This document shows, one piece after another, positions 24,478 to 35,960 of a DNA stretch of 64,000 nt. The notes under the pieces are model-generated. The model was not told where the DNA came from. It saw only the letters and a list, made by a program, of their open reading frames with translations, and searched no databases. How positions within the stretch are numbered: position 1 is the stretch's first letter; every line of letters begins with the position of its first letter. Source of the DNA: Metallyticus violacea. Taxonomy: Eukaryota; Arthropoda; Insecta; Mantodea; Metallyticidae. The position numbers and the translations under genes were made by a program. The stretch lies in contig CM060846.1 of NCBI GenBank assembly GCA_030762175.1, forward strand, positions 178,251,041-178,315,040, read 5' to 3'.

Positions 24478-25567
24478 ATGGAGTTGACACGCGACGAACA
24501 ATATTCTGCTCTGCAATTTTGCTTTAGTCTCAACAAATCTTCAGCTGAGATCTATGGACAGTTTGTTCTTCCCTATAGCACGGCTCGAGGATGGTTTCTT
24601 TAAAATGTTTAAAGAAGGTAGGTAATCAGTTTGAAAGAAAGGTGGATTGTGCGCTCCAGTTTGTGCTCTATCGGAAGAAAAGATTAACACCGCAATTTTC
24701 ATTGTGACAGAAGATCGTCGAATAATATTAAGAATACCTTCAGAACTACTTAAAATTTCACTGGGTGCCACGCATATATTGCAAACTGAAAAGTTGCTCA
24801 TGAGACGTGTTTGGGCTCTTGTTCACTGCTGATTCCCAAACGAAAGGACATTGGTAGGTTTGCATGCAGTTGAAGATATATTACAGGAAGTTGCCGAGTT
24901 TCTTTTAAAGGCAATTCTGCTGAAACTTGGCTACAGCATTTCAATCCTGAGAGGAAACAGCAAACACACTTTGAAAATCTCCATTGTTACTAACACCATA
25001 AAAAGCAAAGGTAGTTGCTTCTGCTGGGAAAGCTTTAGTCATTTCAATTTCGGGGAATGGTTTACGAGCATATTCGAACCTATATACACAACTCTAAATG
25101 GACAATACTACAGAGATGTCCTAAGTACTGCGTATCACACACTTGCAAAAGACCATATTTTGTGCAACAAGCTGCACAAGTATAATGCACGCCTGCACAT
25201 CGCAAATGTTGTAGATCACATCACTTGTGACTTTTCTCTTTTATCCAAATAGAATAAACAGCTTCATGGGAGGCATTTTTCCATTATCAGAACATCTCAA
25301 AAAAGTCTGTGAAGGTGTCTCTCTCCCTCTCCCTATAGTCCCGATTTATGGTGACTTTTGTTCTTTTTTCCAAATCGAAAACTACCTTCGTATGAGGCAT
25401 TTTCCATCATCAGAAGCAGTGGTGAAGGCTGTGGGGTCCATTCTGAAGCGCCTATCAAAAATGGTTTCCAGCATGTCTTTGAAGATTGGCAGAAACACTG
25501 GGACAGGTGTATTGCACCCAAAGGGAACTACTTTAAGAAAGATCGTCAAAATTATGAGGTTGACTAA
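24478..25567 (+). pseudogene. Decayed mariner transposase with internal duplication
   Basis: This is a mariner-family remnant. The N-terminus at the ATG at 24478 reads MELTRDEQYSALQFCFSLNK, matching the mariner helix-turn-helix start. After a degenerate stretch, LNGQYYRDVLS (about 25095) leads to KYNARLHIANVV (about 25180), corresponding to the second catalytic block HDNARPH, with the Asp replaced by Tyr. A CDF-like block follows at 25226-25310, and a second version of the same segment at 25350-25435. The second is preceded by a readable SPDL at about 25336, the third Asp block. The C-terminus reads FEDWQKHWDRCIAPKGNYF (about 25490-25550), the mariner signature before the stop. Frameshifts, stops and the lost Asp make it dead. 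I did not identify terminal repeats. Confidence 0.75.
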
Positions 25568-25877
25568 AGTATGTTGTCAAAATGAGTATGAGCATTCTTT
25601 ATCAAAGAACATTCCTCTTAGCAAAATGAAACTTGTGATAGGATTGCAGTTTAAAAAAAGTAGTCATTTATGAAAAGACATATTAAATTACCTCCATTGA
25701 TCCTCCCCTTCAAAGTAGGAACTTTACCTTACACTATAATTTTTATTGGAATAGTGTTTTAACTACTAAGACATCACAAGTGGTGACACTGATATTACAT
25801 GGAATGAAATAATAAATTGAGAAGGGATTTCTTTTTAAAGTAAAGAAGCGTCCCAGACCAAGTTTTAGTCTTCAGGA

Positions 25878-26006
25878 TTTTCCATTTATGAGGACTGAGG
25901 AAATTTTGGAAAAACCTCAGTCAGGGGGCACGGTCCTGGTGGGAATCGAACCCCAGATATCCCGCTCACAAATCCGCGCCTTAACGACCTCGGCTATCCG
26001 TCGCGA
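25878..26006 (-). mobile_element. SINE-L, head and first part of the body only
   Basis: On the minus strand, from the right end: CGCGACGGATAGCCGAGG, B box GGTTCGATTCCC, CCAGGACCG, the TGACTGAGGTTTTTCC body and CTCATAAATGG. The 3' domain is missing. Missing 3' rather than 5' sequence is unusual for a SINE and suggests later deletion. Confidence 0.85.
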
Positions 26007-26160
26007 ATTACTATCATTTCGAAATAGCCCCTTGAAGAAAACAACTGTCTGTTATAAAATGTGCCATATGGATAACAGAAAATCAATAATTTTGTAATTA
26101 AGCAAAAAGTGTGATAAGTATAATAATGACTGCAGAGCACTGGGTATTGTGAGTTTAATA

Positions 26161-26884
26161 CTCTAGGACAGCGTTTCTCAAACCATTTTCAAATGGGGAT
26201 TTATTATTTTAAGCTAAATGGCTCTGCGGATACTCCAGTCTCATTCGAAAATGGTTATTATACAGCTTCAAATGTTTTCAGATATGTGTGTGTGTGTGTA
26301 CATAAAATGTGCGCAGGTGCCTATATTTTTAAGAAAGTATTAAAATTATTACTATTTTATGTTAGTATTAATAGTTAGAAGAAAAACACGTGTTTTAATA
26401 CTTAAGGGATACGAAGGCAATTTTATAATAGGTAAATTGTAGGTCTATAGGTCGTAGGTCTATAGGTAAATTGTTTCAAACTAAGTTTTCATTATCTCTT
26501 TATTTTTTCAATAAAAAGTATAAAGTACTTAAATTAAGAAAATAATGAGCTCTTAAGTCTTCTTACGGTTACTTTTTTTGTAAGCATATTAGTGAAATTA
26601 AGTCTAGAAACAGGTGCATGATGCATGGTTTCTGAAGTGCATAAATCACATTCGAACAAATTTTTCACGAAAGAAAAATGTTGTAGTACAAATCCAGTTT
26701 CTTTGTGGTTTTCAACTACACACGTGGTTCGCAATTTATTAAACTTGGTTTTTCCTACTCTTTCTCGGACAAGTGCTCAGTTGTACTAATTTAATTCAAT
26801 CTACATTCTAGAGCACCACATGTTTAGACTTCAAGGAACCATTTGTGGTAAGCGGACCTTAGTTTCAGAAACACTGTTCTAGGG
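26161..26884. mobile_element. hAT-type non-autonomous element (MITE/deletion derivative)
   Basis: The element spans 26169-26876, about 708 bp. The left end is CAGCGTTTCTCAAACC. The right end, read on the minus strand, is CAGTGTTTCTGAAACT, giving 16-bp terminal inverted repeats with 3 mismatches. The CAGNGTTTCT start is typical of hAT elements. The flanking octamers CTCTAGGA (26161-26168) and TTCTAGGG (26877-26884) match at 6 of 8 positions, as expected for an aged 8-bp hAT target duplication. The interior is AT-rich with a short antisense frame at 26534-26734 that I cannot link to a transposase. Confidence 0.8.
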
Positions 26885-27540
26885 GATAATCCACGATAGA
26901 GCAAATGCTTTACCCTTTTTATGCTTGGCAGTCTATTTCAAGGATTTGAGATATAAACGATATAAGTACCTAATAAATATGGAGAGGAAAGACTGCTACA
27001 TACGATACAGAATGATTCCAAATTTCATATGCACTTACACTCTCAACATCAAATAAAAATTCCACTGGGAGCAGGAAACGTGAAAGGTGTCATCTTTCTG
27101 CAAAAACTGACCACAAATGTCCTATTAAGTTTTAGGAGTGAAAAATATACTTGTAAAAACCATCTTATATACGAGTATATGTAAACGTTTTATAGAAAAG
27201 AAATTGGGTTGGATACATAACACATTCTACACACAAAATGTTATGGAAATGAAATGAGCTAAACTTTGTTAATTCGGTGCAACTGAATTCGAAACCGAAG
27301 TTTTTTAAATTCGCATGTAAGCTCTAGTTTTCCAATTGCAGCCATTACCAGTAACTACGCTTCCCCCCCCCCCTTTACCCTCTGTAATGCCTAAACATGT
27401 CATTATTCTCACAGGACGGTATCATCACGTGATCGGGTACAGCCCCGATCATGTTCATCACGTATTCAGTAGCTTTGTGGCCAGATAAGAGCATTGTGGC
27501 GAGTATTATAAATAAGATAGTGGTTCTGTTTTGACGTGTC
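26885..27540. other. No recognised feature
   Basis: AT-rich with a short C-run near 27364. No domain found. Confidence 0.4.
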
Positions 27541-29290
27541 TCGAAGTGCTTCCGTGATAATTGTGTTGTGAAATACTTCCAGCTGACAATGTACTATTTA
27601 CAGACAAGTACAAAATATCTCGTAAATGTGTAAATAATGCAGATAACTTCTGCTATATTTGCGGCGAAGTAACATTTGCTTCTATAAAGTGTTCAATTAC
27701 TCCTATTAAAAAGGCACATTTCTTACATTTTCACTGTAAGATAAGGCACCATGTTAAAAAATGGGCAAAGCATGCAAGCTGCACTACATCCATCTGAATG
27801 CATAAATGAATAGAAAAGGACGTGAAATGACATTTGGAGTCCCGATGATTTGGGGGGAGCTAACCAACCACACTACTGATTGTTATTTCTGTATGGTTCC
27901 CTGTAAACAAAGGAATCTCCATGACGAAAAAATGAACAGTTCTATACCCTAATATACCCTCTGCAATTCGCCCTGTACCTCATGACTACGAACTTCTTGT
28001 TCCTGAACCCCCAGAAAATGTTTTTGTGAGCTCTGATGAAGATAGCAGAGCTTCCATAACTGAAGATAAACTACAATCAAATTCAAGAGATGCAGACTTC
28101 TTTCCAAGCACAGCATCCTCATATCACAAGATGACACAAAGGAAGCTCAATGACCTCATCAGGGATCTAGAACTTCTTAAAAATAAGGCAGAACTGTTGG
28201 CATCACGGTTACATCAGTGGAAGTATCTACACGACTCGTTGAAAGTGACAACACTTCGCACTAGAAATAAAGAATTTTAGCATTTTTTTAAAACTGAGGG
28301 GAATTTTACATTCTGCAAAGTCGTAATTGATTTGATGGAGATATTGAATATGAAGCACAGTACTGATCAATGACGACTGTTCATCGATGCTTCGAAGACA
28401 AGTCTTAAAGCAGTACTATTACAAAATGGAAATGAGTTTCCTTCCATTCCTGTGGCGTATGCCACCAATACAAAAGAAACATAAGATACAAATATGAGAA
28501 ACATGCTGATAGGAGTAGATTACACGAGATACCAGTGGGAAGTGTATGGGGATTTTAAAATTATTGCAATTTTATTAGGGATCCAAACCGGGTTACACCA
28601 AATACTGTTGTTTCCTTTGCGAGTGGGATAGCCTGCTAGAGATAAACACTATATTCAGAAAAGTTGGACCATGAGACTGTCATTAACTCCTGGAATGAAA
28701 AATGTATTGTATGAATCATCGATAGAGCGAAACAAAGTTTTGCTCCCAGCACGCATATAAAGCTAGGGCTTGTGAAAAATTATAAAAGCTTTAGATGCAA
28801 ATGGCTTTGCATTCATTTACGTCTATAATTCCCCATGCTCAGTTTTGAAAAAGTGAAAGCAGTTGTGTATTAGTTCACAAATCAGAGAACTTTTTACAGA
28901 CATTATGTTTGAATTAGTGCTCAATGATAAGGATAAAAGTGCGTGGCAATCATTTAAGAATGTTTACAATAGTTTTCTGGGAAAGTGCAAAGCTGAAAAT
29001 TTCAAAGAACTGTGGATGACCTGATGTTCGTATGAATAGCTGAAGTGTAATATATCACTAAAAATGCACTTTTTGAAATCATACGTAGATATCTTTCCTC
29101 CAAATCGTGGCGATGTTAGCGATGAACACGAGCGGTTTCACCAGGATATTTCAGTGATGGAGCAAAGATGTAAAGGGAAATGGAGTGCTGCCATGCTAAA
29201 TGATTATTGCTGGATGGTGAAAACTGCAGCTCCTCCAAAAAAAATACCAGATACTGGCAATAAAGAGAGAGAGAGAGAGAGGGGGGGGGA
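27541..29290 (+). pseudogene. Broken copy of an unclassified repetitive arthropod ORF family
   Basis: Blocks in order: NFCYICGEVTFASIKCSITP and a second Cys/His segment (about 27650-27790); MTFGVPMIW (27830); a TDCYFCMVP-like segment; the acidic SSDEDSRASIT; RDADFFPSTASS and LNDLIRDLELLKNKAELLAS (28095-28205); TLRTRNKEF; RLFIDASKTSLKAVLLQNG (about 28375-28430); PSIPVAYATNTKET; LTPGMKNVLYES; then VSDEHERFHQDISVMEQR and KWSAAMLNDYCW near the end (29110-29220). I recognise this block order as a multi-copy protein family in insects, spiders and Hydra, annotated only as uncharacterised. Paired CxxC motifs at the N-terminus suggest a zinc-binding region. The mechanism is unknown to me. Many stops and frameshifts are present here. 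It ends beside a GA/G run. Confidence 0.7.
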
Positions 29291-29384
29291 TAATTGATTC
29301 TTTTTCATGTTTTCATATTTTTTGTAATATATATTTTGTAATATATATATATATATATATATAATAATATATATATATATTATT
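29263..29384. repeat. (GA)n G-run and (TA)n
   Basis: A GA run followed by about 9 G at 29263-29289, then interrupted TA repeats at about 29323-29384. Confidence 0.95.
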
Positions 29385-30817
29385 TCAAAATCGAGAATTA
29401 ATAAATTTAAACACCATTTTCGTGTTCAGCGACCCTAAAAACGTACAGGAAACACATTTTCTTCACCATAACATTCAACTTTTGAAAATTTGTAGGACAG
29501 TGTAATTGATTTGAACATTATAAGCACCTTCTGAAGTTTCACTAGCTAACTGAAATTGTATAATTATTCATTGATACGTTATGTTGATGTTAACTGATTA
29601 TTTGATAGTATCAAGAAGCTTTACTTGCATTTTAAATGCAGTAAAAATGTAAAAGTACCTACGAAAGGAATAATCGGTTTTCATTAGAAAAAGGTGTTTT
29701 AACCCTAGGCCTTATGCGTGTGTTAAAAATGAGCACTGCAAAAGGGTTACTTTTTATTTTGAACATTCGTTCAAGCAAGCAATTCACGTGTAAAATTGAC
29801 AATTAATGACATTTATTTTTAACCTTAATTATACCCCTGTAAATTTTTATTCTGGAGTTCGTAAACCAGGTTACGCAAAAACGTAAAGGGCTAGGAAATA
29901 TGGTTTATTGCACGAAACAGCATTTTCATTTTTCTACTTCTTCTTTACGTTACACTTAAGCAGATTACTATAATTAGAAGGAAATGTTTACAACCATACG
30001 GATTTCGCCAATCGCTGCTACAGTCGATATACGAGGGCTAGAGAAAGTTTTGCGCTGCAGAGTAATGTGAGTTTAATACATAGCGCTTCTGCTGAGACAC
30101 AGCGGAATATTGAGTACCAACATTTGCAATGGATTATGTTCAAAACTTATGCTGTACTTAGGGCAGAAAAATGTATTATAAACGTACTAAAGTTGTCTTT
30201 GTTTTCGAACTAAATGCGATTCTCTCTGCTTTGCTAGAGTAATATGTTTTAAACTCGCTTTATATCACCCATAAACAACTTTAACGTTTGATTTTATTTT
30301 GACTCCGGCTGGAAGTGGAGCACAAAGTCCCGACTATGGATTATACTTTATGGCTATGTGGTGCGGAAACTGAACTAACGACCCTTTCTTCGTGACAGAG
30401 ATTTCCTATGCTGAGTAGGAGAGCAGTTACAGACAGACAGCCAGGCAGACAGACAGGCAGTCAGCCAGGCAGACAGATAAACCGCTAGACTGTGGCTGTG
30501 AAAACCGCATCTTGCTGAGAGAAGCAACCAACAGCGGGTATATACATATATAGCTGTCATCAAAGATCCAGAAATGTTTGGTTTTCTCCAGGAGCGAAAA
30601 GGGAGGGACCCATATAACGCCATCACTTCCCTTGATGACAGGTTTGTATTCAACACCACTGGAAATATTCCATAGAAAACAAGGTACCGCCAGAAATAGA
30701 AGCATCTCAATACTTGGCTGTTTGTCTCCGGTTCAAGCTTTCTGCCCCTTAAGCTGCTGTTAGTTTTGTTCTTGTTCCGGTACCCCCACCCCTTTTCGGA
30801 ATGACGTTGCTGTGGTC
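29385..30817. other. No gene; one CAGA/CAGG tetranucleotide tract
   Basis: AT-rich. Around 30431-30478 there is an imperfect CAGA/CAGG/CAGC tract. Frames on the minus strand through it (Cys/Ser/Leu repeats) are repeat artefacts. Confidence 0.5.
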
Positions 30818-31430
30818 ATTGCAGCAGGTGTAGTAGCAGTAGTAAAAGTGGTGGTAGAGATAATCGGCCCTGATGGAAGCTGCAGGTCATCTAAATCGTT
30901 TTAATAATGGTTGGATGGTTAAAGTAATAATGATGGAAATAGAACTATTAGTAATGTTGATGGTGGTTGTTGAAGTAATGGTTGTGGGAATAATGGTGGC
31001 TATAGCACTCGAAGAAGTTGTGCTGGTGTTAATAAGAATGAAAATAATCCTAGTAGTTGTAGTTGTGATAGGTTAATGCAGATGAAAACAGCATTAGGGT
31101 AGTTATGGTAGTGGTGTTAATGATCATTAGGAGCAGTTGATGTAGTGGTGGTGTTAATGGTAATGGAAACAGCACTAGTAGTAGCTGTGGTGGTGTTAAT
31201 ACTAATGTAAATAGTATTAGTAGTGGTGGTAAAGTGGTGTTTAGAGTGCTGGAAATAATACTAGTAGTACTTGTGTTGGTGATGGAAGAGATTGGGTGCT
31301 GTTAAAAGTAATCGTGTTATGGTGTGTTTAATAGCAATGGAAGTAGCGCTGCTGGTGGAAACACAAATAAAATAAAAAATAGCCTGTTTTGAATTAAAAA
31401 TCATGTTTTATCACGAAACACAAAAATCAG
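30818..31430 (+). repeat. Decayed GTN-rich minisatellite, period about 38-45 bp
   Basis: Units of the type GTGGTGGTGTTAAT...AATGGAAACAGCACTAGTAGTAG recur, for example at about 31107, 31145 and 31187. The strand is strongly G+T/A rich. An open frame at 30873-31076 (Val/Met/Ile-rich) is a product of the repeat, not a gene. Confidence 0.75.
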
Positions 31431-31611
31431 TAGTAGTAATATAGTATCGGTAAGGCTTTTCTAGTGATGATAGCAGCGGTAGTGAAAGCAGTGAATGCAT
31501 TTAGTAGCCTTGGTAGTGTTTGTGGTGATTAGTAATATTGGTTGTAAACAGCAATAATTGTTGCAATAACAGTAAGCAGTAGAGTAACAATACCGGCAGA
31601 GCAGTAGCAAC

Positions 31612-31641
31612 AGTAATACTAGTTGTAGCAACAGCAACACT

Positions 31642-31693
<52 letters not shown>

Positions 31694-31807
31694 CAGTAGT
31701 AGTAGTAGTAGTAGTAGTAGTAGTTATTGTACCAGCAGTAGTAATAGTAACAGCAGCAATAGTAGTAGCAGCAGTAGTAGTAATAGTAACAGCAGCAATA
31801 GCATTAC

Positions 31808-31882
<75 letters not shown>

Positions 31883-32125
31883 CAGTAGTAGTAGTAGTAG
31901 TAGTAGTAGTAGTTATTGTACCAGCAGTAGTAATAGTAACAGCAGCAATAGTAGTAGCAGCAGTAGTAGTAATAGTAACAGCAGCAATAGCATTACTAGT
32001 AGTAGTGATAGTAGTAGTAGTAGTAGTAGTAGGGTGGAGGTAGTGTTGTGGAGGTGGTGGTGGTAGTAGGGTGGAGGTGGTGATGGCAGTAGTAGTAATA
32101 GTAGGGTGGTGGTGGAGGTGGTAGT
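31612..32125 (+). repeat. (GTA)n microsatellite with a 189-bp tandem duplication
   Basis: Runs of GTA alternate with GCA/ACA-containing interruptions. The interruption pattern beginning AGTTATTGTACCAGCAG at 31722 recurs exactly at 31911, and GCATTACTAG at 31801 recurs at 31990. Both are offset by 189 bp. One long unit was therefore copied in tandem as a block. Confidence 0.92.
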
Positions 32126-32405
32126 ATTTTTTGAAAGGTGTTTAACGCCCATTTTTACTACTGAGGCTCCGCAGGTGGTGGACGCTGATGATACATTAAA
32201 CACGAAATGATGTATTAGGAAAGGAATTTTTAAGGGAGGAAACGTTCCAGGTGTTAGTTTAGGGTACCTCCCCTGCATTTGCCAGTTATGACTGAGGAAA
32301 ACCTTGAAAAAACCTCAGTCAGGGAGAACGGTCCTGGCAGGATTCGAACCCCAGACCTCCCGCTCACGAGTCCGCGCCTTAACGACCTCGGCCACCCGTG
32401 GCGGT
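32126..32405 (-). mobile_element. SINE-L, full length, inserted in the GTN repeat
   Basis: Minus-strand head GCCACGGGTGGCCGAGG, GTCGTTAAGGCGCGGACTCG, B box GGTTCGAATCC, CCAGGACCG, body CAAATGCAGGGGAGGTACCC, 3' domain and GGGCGTTAAACACC. Similar GGTGGTAGTA / GGTGGTAATA sequences flank it and may be the target duplication, although the surrounding repeat makes this uncertain. Confidence 0.94.
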
Positions 32406-34639
32406 TATAGGTGGTAATAGTAGCTAGTAGTTATAAGAATCGTTATTGTCACCTACAACCTCTGCGCCACAAGTATGCTGATATATACACATATATGCAC
32501 ACACACACACACACCAAATTATCTGACTGCCCGCTTTCGTTATACATACATTTTTGGTATTTCTTTAGAAAATTATTCATTACTACTATAGTTCATTTTA
32601 AGAAATCCGAACAATTTCCTGACGAATATTATCTTTGAGTTCTTGTATGGTGTGCGTTTTCGTCTTATACACGGCACATTTAATTTTCCCCAGAAATATT
32701 AATGGCAAGCTGTTAAATTGGTGGAATGAGGGGACTGCAAACACCTACAAATAACTCTATCTTGATGGAAACACATTGTTAATTACTCTCATCGAATTAT
32801 TCGCACTGTAAGAGTCCTGTTAAAAAAATGCATGATCACACTCCCTGTTGATTAATTTTCTGAAAATAGTTAGGTTATTCACATAATCAACTGTGAGTTT
32901 AAAATAAATTTGCTCTTTGCTTCTTTCACCACTGAGTTAGCACATATGAATTGTACATAAAGACACGCTGTGTCGTTGTAAACACATGAGGCATAATATA
33001 CTTTACATGCTGTCGAATTAAAAAACAAACACAACGACATACACCCGGGAATAGCGACAGTCAGTAAGGACAAAAGATAAGCAATCAGGGTTGCCACCCC
33101 CTCCACGGTGCGGCGAAGGAGTGGGAAGCGTGTACATAGGAAAAATCCCGCGCCGTTGGGGAAAACATCATTGATCACCTGGTATATGTCTCATTTTTCT
33201 TGATCAGCCAAAATACTTTTTTCTGATACGTCAAATGAAAAAATGTTTCAACCAAATCTTTTTAACATTATAAGTTATTTTTAATTAGCAGGATAAATGA
33301 AACATTCTGCATATAGGTTTTTAATTAAAGCGACACTTTATCAAATATAAATGTTGCATTACTGTTTTTCGATTAAATAATCTTGAAAAAATACTATATA
33401 TGTAAACATTTTCATGTAACTTCATCGTAAGTTGCTAGGTGACAGTGATGCTGTTGGCTTTCAAAATGGAAATTTCCAAGCGATGATCGTTATAAACATT
33501 GAGCTTTCTTTAACAAAGAGGTGTATGGAGAGATGGCAACGCATAAATAAGTCGAGGCAGATTCACTGATCGCTCACATTCCGCGCGAAGCACATTTCAG
33601 TAACGTATGCAATGGTGGAACGTGTCGACATAATTATTCGAGCAGATCGGGAATATAAACCAATCAGCTGACTGTTCAACTTGATATCTCTGTTGGCAGA
33701 TTCAGTTATGCACCATTTAGGATATTCATAAATGTTTGCTATATGTGTCCCTCGAAATAGTAGCTGCCGATTATAGCGAATAGAAGAGCATCAATTGGTC
33801 AAAAATGTTGTTCTTTATGAGGCTAAAGGTGCGGGTTTCTCGTCTCTCATTGTAAAGGCATACGAAACATGGACCAAAAGACAATGCATAGGAAAGGAAA
33901 TCATCAAATTTCTCAAAAAAATGTTCCAGACAATACCTTCAGCCACCACATTCTGGCCACATTCTTGTGAATTTAATGTTTGATCGATCTGTTTCCTCGC
34001 TGTTAGCAGTTAGCTGCATGCCATTCAACCATATTCCAGGGGATCGATAACGCCGGGGTATGTTCAGTTGGTGTCCAACAGGCCGGCTGTTGCGCGCGTA
34101 GCTAGAAGATGGCGGAATGGAACCCACGGAACATGTCTGGGCTCTTCGGAAGTTGAAGAAGTGGTTCCGCCAAATCCGTTCTCAAATCGGTTGCCAAAAT
34201 TCTTCACGATTAACGCAAAGCCTCACATACCTCTACACAACCGAGAAGTAACAAAGTCGTAGGATATTGAAGGCACACGAGGCGAGGCAAAAGCGAGTAG
34301 CCTATTCTAGAGAGGCGCTGTTGTCCAGTTCGGTAACGCGCTGCCTAGCGCAATAGTTGATTTTCAATTTTCTCTTTTATCTCATCAAATGCAACAATTG
34401 CTCATTATTATAAATTATTGCACTGAATAGAGCTGAAAATTTTGAATCTGACTGTCCAGGAGGCAATATTTTAAGTGGCCTGTAGCCCAACATATGAGCA
34501 ATTAAATAAGCAATGCTATCAGTGACAGCAAACGCCACATGTCTTACACCATAGTTGTTTATTCTAACACAGTATTATTTTCTTCAAAAAATATTTTTGA
34601 AAGAGCATTGGAAGGTTTGAGGATATTGAGATACAAAAG
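32406..34639. other. No recognised gene
   Basis: AT-rich with a somewhat GC-richer patch at about 34010-34340. Minus-strand frame 32879-33178 (99 codons, Cys/Leu-rich) and plus frame 33795-33983 carry no motif I can name. GGTAACGCGCTGCCTAGCGC at 34331-34350 resembles part of a tRNA-like D-arm, but no B box follows. Confidence 0.4.
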
Positions 34640-34689
34640 CTATTCAGTCAGATAACCGAAAAGAGTCACTGGGTATTTTGTATTCCAAT

Positions 34690-35510
34690 GAAAAATAAAT
34701 GAGAAAGAGAGAGGTATATACACAACAGCAATAAAGAAGAGGGGGGATAGCACGAGTGTGGAGGCTAAAATGGGCAATGAAACGGGTATCCGCAAGGTGA
34801 ATGTCCCCTTTGTGGGGGAAAAGAAGAGGTACAACACATAATATTCGAATGCAGGGAAACAAAGATTTGGAGAAAAGAAAATGTATGGTCTAGAGCCAAT
34901 AAGAATATTAATAATATAAATAAAAGTTTAGACAAAATTTGGAAGAGTTGAGGCAATAATTAGAGAAATTAAAAAGAAAAAATGGAAAGGAACTGTTAAA
35001 AGTGAGAAGGAACAATAATATAAGATTATGAAAAATGTCATTGGCCTGAGAATGATTGGGAGTGGAAATATAATAAATTTATTAGATTGTTGAGCTTACG
35101 GTATTGGAAATTGTTCTAGAAGGTAAATAAATGAAATGTTACAGTTAGTATTTGAGTAATAAAGGATATAGTAGTTTGCAGAGACTATAGCTAGCTGATA
35201 AAATTAGGGTATAGGCAGATTAAGTGAAATGTTTTAGTTAGTAGCTTGGGTTCGGTCGGAGCCTGTTCCCCTGGAATTCCAATAGGTTGTTGCTGATAAA
35301 CCAAGGACTGGGGACTGGTGAAATTGAGGTGGAAATTTTATACTTTGTCTAATTGTTTAGAAAGTAGATAAAGGTGTTGGTATAAAATTAATTATTGCAT
35401 TTAAATTGTTTTAATTGTGAACAATGGCCTGGGCCAGATAGGTGGAGGCTCCTTAATAGTTTGTATTATATAACTTTTTAACATTTAAATAAATTTCAAT
35501 TTCAATTTAA
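34690..35510 (+). mobile_element. LINE 3' end: C-terminal Cys/His domain and 3' UTR
   Basis: The frame near 34765 reads MGNETGYPQGECPLCGGKEE followed by VQHIIFECRETKIW, the C-x2-C...H-x4-C domain found at the C-terminus of many non-LTR reverse transcriptases. It is followed by a charged linker and then non-coding 3' sequence that reads into an AATAAA-like end (TTTAAATAAATTTCAATTTC near 35480-35500). No reverse transcriptase lies upstream, so the copy is 5' truncated, as LINEs commonly are. It may belong to the same broad family as the fragment at 61.2-62.5 kb. Confidence 0.65.
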
Positions 35511-35630
35511 ATTGTTTTCTTCTCTAGGGTGTAGATGCCTCCATAAAAGTTTTTGTGTAACCTTATAAGTGTTGCAATTTTGACGTGTGTGCACAGAGAT
35601 ATTTGTCTTCAGTAGTTACTGTAACTGCAG

Positions 35631-35908
35631 ACCATCTTGGTCTAGTGATTAGACTTGCTGTCTGCTGGCCGAGAGGCCTGTTTCGATTCTCGGTACCTGC
35701 TTAGGAATTTTTCAAAATTAGGAAGGTCTGGAACAGAGTCCACCCAGCCTCGTGAAGGACAATGCTTTCATTGGAGACGTGGTGTTCTTCGATCAGAAAG
35801 TCACGAGGTGTCGGCATGCTCACCACATGCCCCCTGCAATACTGCCCTCTATCAGTGCAGTCGTAAGACGGAGGTCAGACCAAGGCTCACCCCGGGTTGC
35901 AGTGCCGA
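35631..35908 (+). mobile_element. SINE-E, better preserved copy
   Basis: Head ATCTTGGTCTAGTGATTAG, B-box region TTTCGATTCTCGG, ACCTGCTTA, GGAAGGTCTGGAA, CCCAGCCTCGTGAAGGACAA, TCACCACATGCCC, CCTCTATCAGTGCAGTCGTA, CACCCCGGGTTGCAGTGCC. It ends in a (GAA)n tail instead of poly(A). Confidence 0.85.
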
Positions 35909-35960
35909 AGAAGAAGAAGAAGAAGAAGAAGAAGAAGAAGAAGAAGAAGAAGAAGAAGAA
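35906..35960. repeat. (GAA)n tail of SINE-E
   Basis: About 17 GAA units directly after the SINE body. It is open in several frames (poly-Glu, poly-Lys), all artefacts. Confidence 0.95.

Noticed and set aside
30375..30710. Minus-strand frames rich in Cys, Ser and Leu
   Set aside because: They run through an imperfect CAGA/CAGG tract and two overlapping frames are open at once, as expected from the repeat.
31913..32278. Minus-strand frame of 121 codons with Leu and Thr runs
   Set aside because: It consists of the GTA microsatellite plus an antisense SINE-L.
34331..34350. GGTAACGCGCTGCCTAGCGC resembling a tRNA D-arm
   Set aside because: No B box or repeated body follows within the expected distance.
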